A stretch of DNA of 64,000 nt. It comes from Anaerobacillus isosaccharinicus (lineage in GTDB: Bacteria; Bacillota; Bacilli; Bacillales; Anaerobacillaceae). The translations under genes were made by a program, and so were the position numbers. Shown one piece after another: positions 9,401-19,584 of this stretch. The stretch lies in assembly GCF_001866075.3 (NCBI RefSeq), contig NZ_CP063356.1:2780164-2844163 (forward strand). Reading direction: 5' to 3'. Below the pieces are notes generated by a model, which saw nothing but the letters and a program-made list of their open reading frames with translations, did not search any database and was not told the origin of the DNA. Position 1 is the first letter of the stretch. Each line of letters begins with the position of its first letter.

Positions 9401-9868
9401 GCTGTTCGAATCATTAAAACAAAAAAGGGAGAGCAAATGGCATTTATCAAGTTTAGCGATGAAAGTGGCGAACTTGAAGTGACAGTGTTCCCTAAACAAT
9501 TTAGAGAAGCTTTTCCTCTTTTCAAAGTTGGACAACTAGTTTTTCTTGAGGGGAAAATAGAAGTTACGACAGATAGAACGCAATTAATTGTTTCAAAAGT
9601 AATTGATGTAAAATCAATGAAAAAGCACCAGGCAAAGAATAGTATATTATACTTGAAAATTGCTCATAATCACACTAACCCTACTCAACTAACGAAATTG
9701 AAGGAAACACTAAAGAAATATCCCGGCAATATAAAAGTTATTCTATACTACGAGGAAAAGAAGCAGTCCGTCCAGTTATCTGATGACTTCAATATTTCAG
9801 CGTCAAATCAATGTTTAGAGGTTCTTTTTGAAATGTTAGGTAGTTCGAATGTTGTTCTAAAGAGTTAA
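6497..9868 (+). CDS. dnaE: DnaE, DNA polymerase III alpha subunit (DnaE type)
   Basis: This 1123-residue replicative polymerase is the DnaE type of Firmicutes, which extends the RNA primer before hand-over to PolC. The N-terminal PHP domain begins HLHINTEFSLL. The palm carries PDIDIDFPD (from residue 385) with catalytic aspartates. GFNRSHSVAYS lies in the tau-binding/fingers region. An OB-fold near residues 955-1040 (VTRVAGLIEA) ends the protein. Its length is close to the B. subtilis protein. The GTG at 6497 follows GAGGGGGG; the adjacent GTG at 6500 is an alternative. The leader is a family B repeat. Confidence 0.96.
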   Translation: MVDFVHLHINTEFSLLKSAAKIEDLVKQAKELQFSALAITDQNVMYGVIPFYKACKQIGIKPIIGIELSVASEEVNESRLILLAKTRKGYQNLLKLSSIAQVVGTNNLKQVEKKHLFSYCTDLVAICSPYKGEVQLLLAGGMEDIAHRKIQEYQNYFGADFYIGIHDHYLASEKQLNLQLVQLSKKGLINLVASNQVMYVHKEDALAHKCLLAIDQGTTLKELSSDFKSDEYYLKSKQEIEQLFLQIPEAIINTKLITEKCNVELSFGEQALPKYPLENGASAKSYLEKLCYEGLKKRYIHINEELEKRLSYELKIIDQMQFNDYFLIVWDFMKFAHEKGMITGPGRGSAAGSIVAFVLNITNVDPIKYDLLFERFLNPERISMPDIDIDFPDTRREEVIDYVYQKYGKNHVAQIITFGTLAAKAALRDIGKVIGIPLKQIDSLAKQISSRPNLTIDDAIKETPFLQHQLDDSDEIKEWFHLAKRVEGIPRHASTHAAGIVISKDPLTDKVPLQKGHYDVLLTQYPMNILEEIGLLKMDFLGLRNLSFLEEIVTHIFQMEEKRIQLDQISFEDEQTFQLLGNGDTTGVFQLESPGMRRVLSKLKPTEFEDIVAVNALYRPGPMENIPIYIAGKHKQRQVTFVHEDLKPILEKTYGVIVYQEQIMQIASKLAGFTLGEADILRRAVSKKKLETLEEQRERFVEGCILNGYEKSVGTAVYDLIVRFANYGFNRSHSVAYSVISYQLAFLKANYPSAFFTALLTSAIGQHERINQYILDAKKKGIAINPPSINKSSAGFTIGGHRQIEFGLAAVKNVGIRGIEEIVMERTTRGLFKDIFDFCARISSKFINRRTLESLVAAGCFDEFGHHRASLLATLDYALEYAEQIKKQAEDGQTMLFPEDIKKPEFVQVPPFKDAEKLYFEKEVLGFYLSSHPIEEFLEIINSHKRLSVAKALLSSEGNVTRVAGLIEAVRIIKTKKGEQMAFIKFSDESGELEVTVFPKQFREAFPLFKVGQLVFLEGKIEVTTDRTQLIVSKVIDVKSMKKHQAKNSILYLKIAHNHTNPTQLTKLKETLKKYPGNIKVILYYEEKKQSVQLSDDFNISASNQCLEVLFEMLGSSNVVLKS

Positions 9869-9893
9869 TGGGTATGTACAGAAAAAAATCATC

Positions 9894-9929
9894 TGTTATA
9901 ATAAAAGAGGGTAGAGGTGGTCTGACCAC
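9894..9929 (+). promoter_or_regulatory. ytsJ extended -10 promoter and FadR-type operator-like palindrome
   Basis: TGTTATAAT at 9894-9902 is a TGnTATAAT extended -10. Starting 15 bases later, GTGGTCTGACCAC (9917-9929) is a perfect 6+1+6 inverted repeat. Its centre, TGGTCTGACCA, fits the TGGTNNNACCA operator form known for FadR-subfamily GntR regulators. Such a regulator is encoded nearby at 11432. Binding just downstream of the start site could block transcription. The link is inferred. Confidence 0.5.
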
Positions 9930-9975
9930 TTTTATACCTGGTTCTAAATCACTATTTAGGGGAGAGTGAAGTTTT

Positions 9976-11208
9976 ATGGCAACACTAAGGGAAGAAGCAT
10001 TACATATGCATCGAGTAAATAAAGGGAAATTAGAGACGGTTTCTAAAATTCCTGTAAGAAATGCTAAAGACTTAAGTTTGGCCTATTCACCAGGAGTAGC
10101 AGAGCCTTGTAAGGAAATTCATAATGATGTAAACAACGTTTATGAGTACACAATGAAAGGGAACATGGTAGCTGTTGTGTCTGATGGGACAGCAGTGTTA
10201 GGACTAGGAAATATCGGTCCAGAAGCATCCCTCCCAGTAATGGAAGGAAAGGCCCTTTTGTTTAAGTCCTTTGCAGGCGTTGACGCTTTTCCGATTTGTT
10301 TAGCAACAACAGATGTTGAAAAAATTATCGAAACAGTGAAACTCCTTGAGCCTACTTTTGGTGGAATAAACCTTGAAGATATTGCTGCTCCCAATTGCTT
10401 TGTAATTGAAGAGCGTTTAAAAAAGGAATGCAACATTCCAGTTTTTCATGATGATCAACACGGCACAGCTATTGTTACCGCTGCTGGATTAATAAATGCT
10501 TTAAAGCTTACAGGAAAGTCAATTTCTGAAGTGAAAGTTGTAGCAAACGGTGCTGGCGCTGCTGGAATTGCTTGTGTGAAATTAATGCAACGTATGGGTG
10601 TAAAAGACGTTATCCTTTGCGATACAAAAGGTGCAATATATGAAGGTCGTGCAGTAGGTATGAATCCGATTAAGGATGAAATTGCAAAAGTTACAAATCG
10701 CGATAAAATTCAAGGTTCTTTAGAAGAAGTAATTAAAGGAACTGATGTATTCGTAGGTGTTTCTGTAGAAGGTGCCCTTACAAAAGAAATGGTTCAAAGT
10801 ATGAATCCAGATCCAATTATTTTTCCAATGGCAAATCCAGTACCAGAAATTATGCCTGAAGATGCGAAGGCCGCAGGTGCAAGTGTAATTGGAACAGGAC
10901 GTTCTGACTTCCCGAACCAAATCAACAATGTCCTTGCTTTTCCAGGAATTTTCCGTGGTGCGCTAGACGTTCATGCGACAAATATTAATGAAGAAATGAA
11001 GATCGCTGCTGTTCACGCAATTGCAAGCCTTGTTTCCGACGAAGAACTTCATGCTGACTATGTAATCCCAGCTCCATTTGATCCGCGTGTTGCTCCAGCT
11101 GTTGCAAAAGCCGTGGCAATCGCAGCTATGGAAACTGGAGTAGCGAGAAGAAAAGTAAATCCAGATGATGTAGAAGCTAAAACAATCAAGCTTGCGACGA
11201 TTGAATAA
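9976..11208 (+). CDS. ytsJ: NADP-dependent malic enzyme (YtsJ type)
   Basis: This 410-residue enzyme decarboxylates malate to pyruvate and reduces a pyridine nucleotide. YtsJ is the main NADPH-forming malic enzyme in B. subtilis. Visible motifs are SPGVAEPC, HDDQHGTAIV (metal and catalytic acid region) and a Rossmann loop VVANGAGAAGIAC. It is the short form without an ACT or phosphotransacetylase domain. GGGGAGAG precedes the ATG. Its position, dnaE-ytsJ-GntR-accDA, is conserved in Bacillaceae and links NADPH supply with fatty-acid synthesis. A palindrome upstream may be the site of the neighbouring regulator. Confidence 0.93.
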   Translation: MATLREEALHMHRVNKGKLETVSKIPVRNAKDLSLAYSPGVAEPCKEIHNDVNNVYEYTMKGNMVAVVSDGTAVLGLGNIGPEASLPVMEGKALLFKSFAGVDAFPICLATTDVEKIIETVKLLEPTFGGINLEDIAAPNCFVIEERLKKECNIPVFHDDQHGTAIVTAAGLINALKLTGKSISEVKVVANGAGAAGIACVKLMQRMGVKDVILCDTKGAIYEGRAVGMNPIKDEIAKVTNRDKIQGSLEEVIKGTDVFVGVSVEGALTKEMVQSMNPDPIIFPMANPVPEIMPEDAKAAGASVIGTGRSDFPNQINNVLAFPGIFRGALDVHATNINEEMKIAAVHAIASLVSDEELHADYVIPAPFDPRVAPAVAKAVAIAAMETGVARRKVNPDDVEAKTIKLATIE

Positions 11209-11215
11209 AGTGATT

Positions 11216-11320
11216 AGTTTAGAGTGTAGAATGAGAATGTAGAGTGTAGAGTGGTTGGGAACTTTGCTTCGAAGCTCTTCAAGCAATAACTCTAAAATTT
11301 TGACTATATACTCTAAACTG
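11216..11320. repeat. family B hairpin repeat, copy B3 (AGAGTG subtype)
   Basis: The left arm AGTTTAGAGTGTAGA is inverted as ACTCTAAACT, with core GCTTCGAAGC at 11266-11275. Arm units are TAGAGTG rather than TAGAATG. It starts seven bases after the ytsJ stop. Confidence 0.75.
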
Positions 11321-11327
11321 AAAAGAA

Positions 11328-11397
11328 GAGTTCGGAGCCTGGAGTCCCTAAAACCTGATATAAGAATTTTATCTTGAAACTCTAATCTCTGAACTCT
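11328..11397. repeat. second inverted repeat next to B3
   Basis: AGAGTTCGGAG pairs with CTCTGAACTCT (10 of 11). It shares the arm vocabulary of B3 but lacks the GCTTCGAAGC core, so it may be a decayed or nested copy. It lies just before the regulator gene. Confidence 0.45.
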
Positions 11398-11431
11398 ATT
11401 TATTAAAAAATGAAAAGGGTGGTGATAATTA

Positions 11432-12097
11432 ATGTCATCACAACAAGAGAAGATATATATTGAAATTATTCGTGAATTAAACCATATTATTCAAGAGGAT
11501 GAGTTAAAAACAGGGGACAAGCTTCCTTCTGAAAGAGAGTTATCTGAACGCTTAAATGTCGGTAGATCTTCTGTAAGAGAAGCTCTTAGATCCCTTGAAT
11601 TACTAGATTTAATTGAAACTCGTCGTGGCGAAGGGACTTTTATTAAAAGTATTGGTGGGCATCGTCTAGTAGAAGTACTAGCGAGTTTTTTTTTACGGGA
11701 GAAAAAAGCAAGAAATGACTTAGCAGAAACGAGAAAAATTGTAGAAATAGAAGGGTTACGACTTGCATGTGAAAGAATTGATGAAGCTCAATTGCAGAAT
11801 CTAGAAAAACTTATCGAACAATCGAAAAAAAGCTGGGATAATGGAGACTTTCCAGTTGAGGAAGACTATCTATTTCATAAAACAATTGTAGAAGCTTGTC
11901 ATAATAGCTTGCTTCTTCACATTTGGATTTCACTTGTGGAGTATAGCAAGGTCGCTTTACGGGAATCCTTGTCTAGGGAAGGTAGACCTGAACAATCCAT
12001 CAAAGAGCATATCCAAATTTATACCGCACTAAAAAGTAGAAACGAAGAAGAGGCCATTAAGGCATTACGAAACCATCTCGAAAACAGTCGTTTCTAA
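11432..12097 (+). CDS. GntR-family (FadR subfamily) transcriptional regulator
   Basis: This 221-residue regulator has an N-terminal winged helix (about residues 8-72, ERELSERLNVGRSSVREALR, then RRGEGTFI). It has an all-helical FCD ligand-binding domain (about 95-218) of the FadR subgroup. It sits immediately before accDA and after ytsJ, so control of malic enzyme and malonyl-CoA synthesis is a reasonable inference. The effector is unknown. AAGGGTGGTGAT precedes the ATG. A palindrome with the FadR-class TGGTNNNACCA form occurs before ytsJ. No equal site is seen before accD. Confidence 0.87.
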   Translation: MSSQQEKIYIEIIRELNHIIQEDELKTGDKLPSERELSERLNVGRSSVREALRSLELLDLIETRRGEGTFIKSIGGHRLVEVLASFFLREKKARNDLAETRKIVEIEGLRLACERIDEAQLQNLEKLIEQSKKSWDNGDFPVEEDYLFHKTIVEACHNSLLLHIWISLVEYSKVALRESLSREGRPEQSIKEHIQIYTALKSRNEEEAIKALRNHLENSRF

Positions 12098-12212
12098 AAG
12101 TAATTTGCTGATATTCGTAGGATTGTTTACCTTGATACTCTTAAATTTTATATGATATGATTTATGAAAATTTTAAAATTGATCTTGTCCACAAGAGAGG
12201 TGTAACGTAACT

Positions 12213-13067
12213 GTGTTAAGAGATTTATTTTCAAAGAAAAAGAAGTATGCTACGATTCCTTCCGATCAAGTGAAAATGGATATACCAGAAGGTTTAATGA
12301 CAAAATGTCCAAAGTGTAAAACGATTATGTATACGAAGGAATTGAAGAAAAATCTATATGTATGTGCTTCTTGTGGTTATCATCACCGGATGGCGGCTCA
12401 TGAAAGAATTGATAGCTTAATTGATGAAGGTACTTTTGTTGAATTTAATCAAGACATGATATCAAAAGATCCATTGTCTTTTCCTACTTACCCAGAAAAA
12501 ACCAATGCAGATCGAAAAAAAACTGGCTTAAACGAGGCGATTGTCACTGGACAAGGTAAAATGTCTAATATGAATGTTGTCATCGCAGTTATGGACGCAC
12601 GTTTTAGAATGGGAAGTATGGGTTCAGTTGTGGGGGAAAAAATCACAAGGGCTATTGAAAAGGCAATTGAATTGAACGCACCTTTTATTCTTTTCTCTGC
12701 TTCTGGAGGCGCTAGAATGCAAGAGGGAGTTCTTAGCCTTATGCAAATGGCAAAAACAAGTGCGGCCTTAAAAAAGCTTGACAGCGCAGGTGGATTATTT
12801 ATTTCAATTATGACACACCCTACAACTGGTGGAGTGTCTGCTAGCTTTGCGTCACTTGGAGATTATAATTTTGCTGAACCGGGAGCATTAATAGGTTTTG
12901 CAGGAAGACGAATTATTGAACAAACAATTCGTCAAGAATTGCCTGAAGACTTCCAAACTGCTGAGTTTTTATTAAAGCATGGTCAGTTGGACAAAGTTGT
13001 TTCGCGTTTAGAGATGAAGCAAACATTAACAACGATTATAGATATTCATAGTGAGAAATTTTCATAA
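12213..13067 (+). CDS. accD: AccD, acetyl-CoA carboxylase carboxyltransferase beta subunit
   Basis: This 284-residue beta subunit pairs with AccA to move the carboxyl group from biotin to acetyl-CoA, making malonyl-CoA in the cytoplasm. A four-cysteine zinc ribbon (CPKCK, then CASCGYHHR, residues about 30-55) is followed by the crotonase-type carboxyltransferase core with [12 protein letters not shown] at 12213 follows AGAGAGGTG. The 12-bp palindrome CTTGTCCACAAG (12184-12195) lies just ahead of that site. The gene is 18 bases upstream of accA, so the two form an operon. Confidence 0.96.
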   Translation: MLRDLFSKKKKYATIPSDQVKMDIPEGLMTKCPKCKTIMYTKELKKNLYVCASCGYHHRMAAHERIDSLIDEGTFVEFNQDMISKDPLSFPTYPEKTNADRKKTGLNEAIVTGQGKMSNMNVVIAVMDARFRMGSMGSVVGEKITRAIEKAIELNAPFILFSASGGARMQEGVLSLMQMAKTSAALKKLDSAGGLFISIMTHPTTGGVSASFASLGDYNFAEPGALIGFAGRRIIEQTIRQELPEDFQTAEFLLKHGQLDKVVSRLEMKQTLTTIIDIHSEKFS

Positions 13068-13085
13068 AAGGAGGTGTAGAAAAAC

Positions 13086-14063
13086 ATGGCTAATGAATTA
13101 CCTTTTGAAAAACCAGTAACCGAACTAAAGACGAAAATTGAAGAATTAAAGAAATTTACCGTGGATAAAGGAATTGATTTAACTGGTGAAATTTTAAAGC
13201 TAGAAGAGCGTTTAGAACAGCTTGAAAACGATATTTACGGAAATATGAAGCCTTGGGATCGAGTGCAAATTGCTCGTCATAGTGAACGACCAACTACATT
13301 GGACTATATATCTTATATGTTTACAGATTTTATTGAATTACACGGGGATCGTTACTATGGTGATGATGAAGCAATCGTTGCTGGTATTGCCAAGTTCCAT
13401 GGTAAAGCTGTAACGGTTATCGGTCATCAACGTGGAAAAGATACGAAAGAAAATTTACGTCGTAATTTTGGTATGCCTCATCCAGAAGGGTATCGAAAGG
13501 CGCTTAGATTGATGAAACAAGCGGAAAAGTTTAAAAGACCGATTATTTGCTTTATCGATACAAAAGGCGCATATCCTGGAATAGCTGCAGAAGAGCGTGG
13601 GCAAAGTGAAGCTATTGCGAGGAACCTATTAGAAATGGCTGGGCTCACAGTTCCGATTATTTGTATTGTTATCGGTGAAGGTGGTAGTGGCGGAGCTCTA
13701 GCATTAGGTGTGGGAAACCATGTTCATATGCTAGAAAACTCTACATACTCTGTAATCTCACCAGAAGGAGCAGCTGCTCTTTTATGGAAAGATTCTAGTC
13801 TAGCACAAAGAGCTGCTGAAACGATGCGAATAACAGCTCCAGATTTAAAGGACCTTGATGTTATCGATGATATCATTCCTGAAGTGAGAGGTGGAGCTCA
13901 CCGAAACGTTAAACAACAAGCTGCTGAAATAGAAAAAACGATTGAAAAATCACTAGCAGAGTTAACGAAACTTTCAGAAACAGAGCTAGTTGAGCATCGT
14001 TACGAAAAATTTAATAATATTGGTGAGTACGACATTGTAAACGATGTCATTAGCATCAAATAA
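13086..14063 (+). CDS. accA: AccA, acetyl-CoA carboxylase carboxyltransferase alpha subunit
   Basis: This 325-residue alpha subunit is the partner of AccD in the carboxyltransferase half-reaction. Diagnostic segments are the N-terminal helical region with [16 protein letters not shown]-like sequence, [17 protein letters not shown] and the oxyanion-hole glycines [24 protein letters not shown] precedes the ATG. It is the last gene of the accDA unit and is followed by a hairpin terminator at 14070. Confidence 0.96.
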   Translation: MANELPFEKPVTELKTKIEELKKFTVDKGIDLTGEILKLEERLEQLENDIYGNMKPWDRVQIARHSERPTTLDYISYMFTDFIELHGDRYYGDDEAIVAGIAKFHGKAVTVIGHQRGKDTKENLRRNFGMPHPEGYRKALRLMKQAEKFKRPIICFIDTKGAYPGIAAEERGQSEAIARNLLEMAGLTVPIICIVIGEGGSGGALALGVGNHVHMLENSTYSVISPEGAAALLWKDSSLAQRAAETMRITAPDLKDLDVIDDIIPEVRGGAHRNVKQQAAEIEKTIEKSLAELTKLSETELVEHRYEKFNNIGEYDIVNDVISIK

Positions 14064-14069
14064 GGAATT

Positions 14070-14098
14070 GCTTTCTCTATCTTTAGAGAAGGCTTTTT
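14070..14098 (+). terminator. accDA terminator
   Basis: GCTTTCTCTA pairs with TAGAGAAGGC, followed by TTTTT. Confidence 0.7.
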
Positions 14099-14251
14099 GT
14101 TTGGAGGTTATAGTCTATTGTCATTATGGTTTAGAAGTGTTATTTTTAACACGTAAAGAAAATACTAGTATTGAAAATAGCAATATAATGAATGGTTTAT
14201 GTGCTTTAGTACAATAATTAATACTAGATAATTTTTTTAAAATTATGGTGA

Positions 14252-15223
<972 letters not shown>

Positions 15224-15339
15224 TTAATTATGCTTAGATTATGACATACTTTTTAAGGATTGGCAACACTATTAGTATAACTGATTTAATAAATAAGAAT
15301 GTATTTTATGGTATTTAAGAAAGTAGGAGGTTTTTCAAA

Positions 15340-17094
15340 ATGAGAAAAACAAAAATAGTATGTACAATTGGGCCTGCTAGTGAAAGCCTAGAGAAATTAT
15401 CCCAGCTTATTGATGCAGGAATGAACGTTGCTCGCTTAAATTTCTCTCATGGTGATTATGAAGAGCATGGAGCTAGAATAAAAACAATTCGTGAGGCTGC
15501 TTCTAAAGCTGGGAAACACGTAGCCATTTTACTTGATACAAAGGGCCCAGAAATTCGGACAAATAACTTTGAAAATGGTGTAGCGGAATTAGTAGCCGGT
15601 AATGAAGTAGTTATCTCAATGGAAGAAGTACTAGGGACAGCTGAAAGATTTTCGGTTTCATATTCAGGACTTGTTGATGATGTAGAGGTTGGTTCGAAAA
15701 TTTTATTAGATGATGGCTTAATCGAATTAGAAGTAATTGAAATTGGTTCTAACGAATTAAAAACAAAGATCTTAAATAGTGGGACAATTAAAAATAAAAA
15801 AGGTGTAAATGTACCAAATGTTAGTGTAAATCTTCCTGGAATTACTGAAAAAGATGCAAATGACATTCGTTTTGGAATTGAGCAAGGTGTTGATTTTATT
15901 GCAGCTTCATTCGTAAGAAGAGCGTCGGATGTCTTAGAAATTCGTGAGTTACTAGAAACTAATGGCGCAGTAGACATTCATATTATCCCGAAGATTGAAA
16001 ACCAAGAAGGTGTCGATAATATTGATGAAATTCTTGAGGTTTCAGATGGATTAATGGTAGCTCGTGGTGACCTTGGTGTTGAAATTCCAGCTGAAGAAGT
16101 TCCTTTGGTTCAAAAAAGCTTAATAAAAAAATGTAACACTTTAGGTAAACCAGTAATTACAGCTACTCAAATGCTTGATTCAATGCAACGTAATCCTCGT
16201 CCAACCCGTGCAGAAGCTAGTGATGTAGCGAATGCAATTTTTGATGGAACTGATGCAATTATGCTTTCTGGGGAGACGGCAGCAGGTGATTATCCTGTTG
16301 AATCTGTACAAACTATGAATAAAATTGCGGTTCGTGCAGAATCAGCTTTAAAATATGAAGAGTTACTTAAAAGAAAAGGAAGAGAAAGTCAAAGAACAAT
16401 TACAGATGCTATTAGCCAATCTGTCGCCCACACAGCATTAAACTTAGAAGCTGCAGCTGTTGTCACGGCTACTGAAAGTGGTCATACTGCACGGATGATT
16501 TCCAAGTATCGTCCAAAATCACCAATTGTAGCTGTAACGCATTCTGAAGGCGTTTGTCGTAAACTTCAATTGGTTTGGGGTGTTCATCCACAGTTAGGGA
16601 CAAAGGCTACTTCAACAGACGAAATGCTTGAAATTGCCGTACAAGAAGCTGTGAAGACAGAATTCATTGATCACGGTGACTTAATTGTCATTACAGCTGG
16701 TGTACCGGTTGGTGAAACAGGTACGACAAACTTAATGAAAGTCCATGTTATAGGTGAAGTAGTCGCAAAAGGACAAGGTATAGGACGTAAGACAGCAACA
16801 GGAAAAGTTGTTGTAGCCAAAACAGCTAGTGATGCATTAGCTAAAATGGTAGAAGGTGCTATCCTTGTTACTGTAGGTACTGATAAAGACATGATGGAGG
16901 CTTTCGAAAAAGCATCTGCAGTCATAACTGAAGAGGGTGGACTAACAAGCCACGCAGCGGTTGTTGGATTAAACCTAGGAATTCCAGTAATCGTAGGATT
17001 AAATCATGCCACAGACCAGTTTGAAGACGGTGATGAAATTACTGTAGACGCCACTAGAGGCTATATTTACCAAGGACATGCGAGTATCTTATAA
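15340..17094 (+). CDS. pyk: Pyk, pyruvate kinase with C-terminal PEP-utiliser domain
   Basis: This 584-residue enzyme converts PEP and ADP to pyruvate and ATP. It has the N-terminal [14 protein letters not shown], the catalytic barrel with [15 protein letters not shown] and ATQMLDSM, and the allosteric C domain. It also carries the extra Bacillus-type C-terminal domain (about residues 475-584, [14 protein letters not shown]) related to the PEP-synthase swivelling domain. In this lineage that domain is carried without the full phosphotransfer system. AGGAGG is well placed before the ATG. A strong terminator follows. Confidence 0.97.
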   Translation: MRKTKIVCTIGPASESLEKLSQLIDAGMNVARLNFSHGDYEEHGARIKTIREAASKAGKHVAILLDTKGPEIRTNNFENGVAELVAGNEVVISMEEVLGTAERFSVSYSGLVDDVEVGSKILLDDGLIELEVIEIGSNELKTKILNSGTIKNKKGVNVPNVSVNLPGITEKDANDIRFGIEQGVDFIAASFVRRASDVLEIRELLETNGAVDIHIIPKIENQEGVDNIDEILEVSDGLMVARGDLGVEIPAEEVPLVQKSLIKKCNTLGKPVITATQMLDSMQRNPRPTRAEASDVANAIFDGTDAIMLSGETAAGDYPVESVQTMNKIAVRAESALKYEELLKRKGRESQRTITDAISQSVAHTALNLEAAAVVTATESGHTARMISKYRPKSPIVAVTHSEGVCRKLQLVWGVHPQLGTKATSTDEMLEIAVQEAVKTEFIDHGDLIVITAGVPVGETGTTNLMKVHVIGEVVAKGQGIGRKTATGKVVVAKTASDALAKMVEGAILVTVGTDKDMMEAFEKASAVITEEGGLTSHAAVVGLNLGIPVIVGLNHATDQFEDGDEITVDATRGYIYQGHASIL

Positions 17095-17103
17095 GTATTA
17101 TCA

Positions 17104-17134
17104 AAAACGAGGGTGACTCACCCTCGTTTTTTTA
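17104..17134 (+). terminator. pfkA-pyk terminator
   Basis: AAAACGAGGGTGA and TCACCCTCGTTTT form a long perfect hairpin with a T tract. Confidence 0.9.
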
Positions 17135-17206
17135 ATGCAACAATTAGCATAATAATCTAGACTCGCATATAATATAGAGACAAGTTCTATTTAAAGGGGT
17201 ACTAAT

Positions 17207-17602
17207 ATGCTAAAACTTTTTATTTTACTATTAATTGTCGTTCCAGCATTGGAAATTGGAGTCTTAGTTCTATCAGGTAATACTATAGGTATTCCTTGGA
17301 CAATCCTTCTCGTGATTTTTACAGGTGTTTTAGGCGCATGGCTAGCGAAAAAAGAGGGTTTGCAAACGATACGGTTAGCACAGCTCCAATTACAACAAGG
17401 CCAAGTTCCTAGTGGTGTTATTTTAGATGGCTTGTGTATTTTGGTTGGGGGATTCGGTTTATTAACCCCAGGATTTATCACAGATGCAATGGGTTTCTTT
17501 CTCCTTTTCCCTAATACTAGGGCTATTGCAAAAGCCTTTTTCCAAAAACTATTTAATCGAATGTTACAAAACGGTTCGATTATTTTTATTAATCGACGAT
17601 AG
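17207..17602 (+). CDS. fxsA: FxsA family membrane protein
   Basis: This 131-residue protein belongs to the FxsA family. Three hydrophobic segments (residues about 1-19, 24-45 and 75-100, with GGFGLLTPGFITDAMGFFLL) are separated by a basic loop. In E. coli FxsA relieves phage T7 exclusion when overproduced, but its normal role is unknown. GGGGTACTAAT precedes the ATG. It follows pyk as in B. subtilis. In B. subtilis the next gene is ytvI, but here a chemoreceptor gene separates them. Confidence 0.88.
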   Translation: MLKLFILLLIVVPALEIGVLVLSGNTIGIPWTILLVIFTGVLGAWLAKKEGLQTIRLAQLQLQQGQVPSGVILDGLCILVGGFGLLTPGFITDAMGFFLLFPNTRAIAKAFFQKLFNRMLQNGSIIFINRR

Positions 17603-17610
17603 TAGAATGA

Positions 17611-17718
17611 GGGTAACTCAAAGAAAATGCTAATTACTTATAAGTATTACTATGGAATGAGTTTGATCATTCTATAGTAATACTTGAAGTGAAAAGGCAT
17701 CTATGAGTTATCCTTTTT
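17611..17718. terminator. fxsA downstream nested palindrome
   Basis: The outer arms GGGTAACTCA (17611-17620) and TGAGTTATCC (17704-17713) are followed by TTTTTG. An inner 19-bp inverted repeat lies at 17642-17660 and 17667-17685, with one G-U pair. This probably terminates fxsA, but it is far larger than a normal terminator. Confidence 0.65.
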
Positions 17719-17847
17719 GTTTATTTAAACTTTGCTCTGATTAAGAATGTAAAGTTTTCACCTTGGTGATAAAGGTCACTGAATATTCTTTTGACTCGTT
17801 ATATTGTTCAATTAGGAAATTAGACTCAATCTATTGGGGGAAATCAC

Positions 17848-19557
17848 TTGAAAATTGGTATCACAGGGAAAGTTGCTATTACTGTAATGATTATTGTATT
17901 TATTAGCAGTTCGATATTAACGCTTGTAAGTTATCAAAATAGTTATCAGCAGGTTCTTCAGGCGGCTGGTGTAGAGCTTCTTGGCTGCGCAAATATTACG
18001 ACAGGACTTATAAACACTGAAGAACTTGAAAAGGCTATTAGTGGGAATAAGGATAGTGTCGATCAGGTTGAAAAAGCAATAAATTGGACGATTGAAAAAA
18101 AACATATTTTTGAAACACACTATATTTTAAGTTTGGAAGGAAAAGTTGTAGCTGGAGATGATACGTTTCATGCACAAGGTTTTACTCACGGGGATATGTT
18201 CTTTTTAGATAATGAAGTTATTGAAATGATTACAACTATGAAACACGGTACATATTCTAAAATTTATCAATTTGGGGGACAAGACCGTCTAACGGGATAC
18301 GCTCCTATTTTTAAGGATCATGATCCAACGAAAGAAGTAATTGCTATTAACGCAATTGATTTTGATGCTTCAATTGTAGCTAAAAGAACATGGGAAATGG
18401 CAAGAAATACAGTTTTATTAGGTATTTTCTTACCTTTTTTAGCTACTGGTCTTACCTTTATTTTTGTTAGGTCTTTAATTAAGCCAGTCCTCTCAATTAA
18501 TGAGGCCGTAAAAAGAGTTGCAACTGGTGACTTAAGTGGTGAGTTAGATCTAAATAACAAAAAGAATGATGAGATAGGAGAATTAGCTACCAATTTTGCA
18601 ACGATGAGGAAAAGTGTAAAGGAAATAATCGTAAACGCCTCATCAAACTCTGAACAAGTAGCAGCAACTTCTCAACAATTATCAGCAAATACAATCGAAC
18701 TAGAAATTACCTCGAAAGATATACAAAATTCGTTGCAACAAATATCTGCTGGTTCTACAGAACAAAAAGAAAAAATTTTTATTGCTGATATAGAGGTAAC
18801 AAAGATGAGCGATCATATGAATGAAATAAATATTGAAGTTGATGAAACGGCTGTTAGCTCATCACTAGCAAGTAGGTCTGCAAATCTAGGTGGGGAAAAA
18901 GTTCAATTAGTTATATCGCAGATGAACACCATTGATCAACAAACTGAAAGTATTGCATCAAATGTAGTAACGTTAAAAAAGCGTTCAAATGAAATAAATG
19001 AAATTCTTACAATGATCACGGATGTGGCCGCTCAAACGAATTTACTAGCTTTAAACGCAGCGATTGAAGCAGCTAGAGCTGGTGAACAGGGGAAGGGGTT
19101 CTCAATTGTTGCTCAAGAAGTACGGAAGTTAGCAGAACAAACTGGCCATGCAACTGAGAAAATTAGAAATATTATCTTACAAATTCAAGATGAAGTGGAC
19201 GGCACAGAAGTAACAATTCAAAAGGGTAGTCAGGAAGTAAAAAAAGGAAAACTTATTGTAGAAGAAATGAGCCAATTTTTTTCAGAAATTGTTGTGAATA
19301 CAAATGAGTCATCAACGAAAATGGAAAATGTGTCAAAAGGAATTTCCGCTTTAACAAATCAGATGACGCAACTAAGAAGCATGTTTGAAGAAATTGCAAT
19401 TGTTTCAGAAAATAATATGAATAGTACAACAAAAATGGTTTTTGCTACAAAACAACAGTCAGAAATGATGGATGAAATATCAGCAGCAGCTACCGGTTTA
19501 GCAAAAATGGCAGAAGGTTTACAAGAAGTAGTAGATCGTTTTAATGTAAATGGTTGA
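17848..19557 (+). CDS. methyl-accepting chemotaxis protein
   Basis: This 569-residue chemoreceptor has TM1 at about residues 8-28 and an extracytoplasmic sensor of about 160 residues. TM2 is at about 190-213, followed by HAMP (about 213-266) and a cytoplasmic signalling bundle. The conserved hairpin tip reads [23 protein letters not shown], split around the glutamate-rich turn that contacts CheA/CheW. The ligand is unknown. Translation starts at TTG after ATTGGGGG. The gene sits between fxsA and ytvI, so it looks like a local insertion into a conserved block. Its last codons share the terminator stem with the converging ytvI. Confidence 0.9.
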   Translation: MKIGITGKVAITVMIIVFISSSILTLVSYQNSYQQVLQAAGVELLGCANITTGLINTEELEKAISGNKDSVDQVEKAINWTIEKKHIFETHYILSLEGKVVAGDDTFHAQGFTHGDMFFLDNEVIEMITTMKHGTYSKIYQFGGQDRLTGYAPIFKDHDPTKEVIAINAIDFDASIVAKRTWEMARNTVLLGIFLPFLATGLTFIFVRSLIKPVLSINEAVKRVATGDLSGELDLNNKKNDEIGELATNFATMRKSVKEIIVNASSNSEQVAATSQQLSANTIELEITSKDIQNSLQQISAGSTEQKEKIFIADIEVTKMSDHMNEINIEVDETAVSSSLASRSANLGGEKVQLVISQMNTIDQQTESIASNVVTLKKRSNEINEILTMITDVAAQTNLLALNAAIEAARAGEQGKGFSIVAQEVRKLAEQTGHATEKIRNIILQIQDEVDGTEVTIQKGSQEVKKGKLIVEEMSQFFSEIVVNTNESSTKMENVSKGISALTNQMTQLRSMFEEIAIVSENNMNSTTKMVFATKQQSEMMDEISAAATGLAKMAEGLQEVVDRFNVNG

Positions 19558-19584
19558 TAGACGATTGTCTCTCAACCATTTTTT
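19548..19584. terminator. bidirectional terminator, chemoreceptor and ytvI
   Basis: AATGGTTGA is inverted as TCAACCATT, followed by T in both directions. Each arm encodes Asn-Gly-stop, the last codons of the gene on its own strand. Confidence 0.8.

Noticed and set aside
12184-12195. CTTGTCCACAAG palindrome before accD as a second FadR-type site
   Set aside because: The half-sites TTGT/ACAA are separated by two rather than three bases, so it does not fit TNGTNNNACNA, and it sits almost on the ribosome site.
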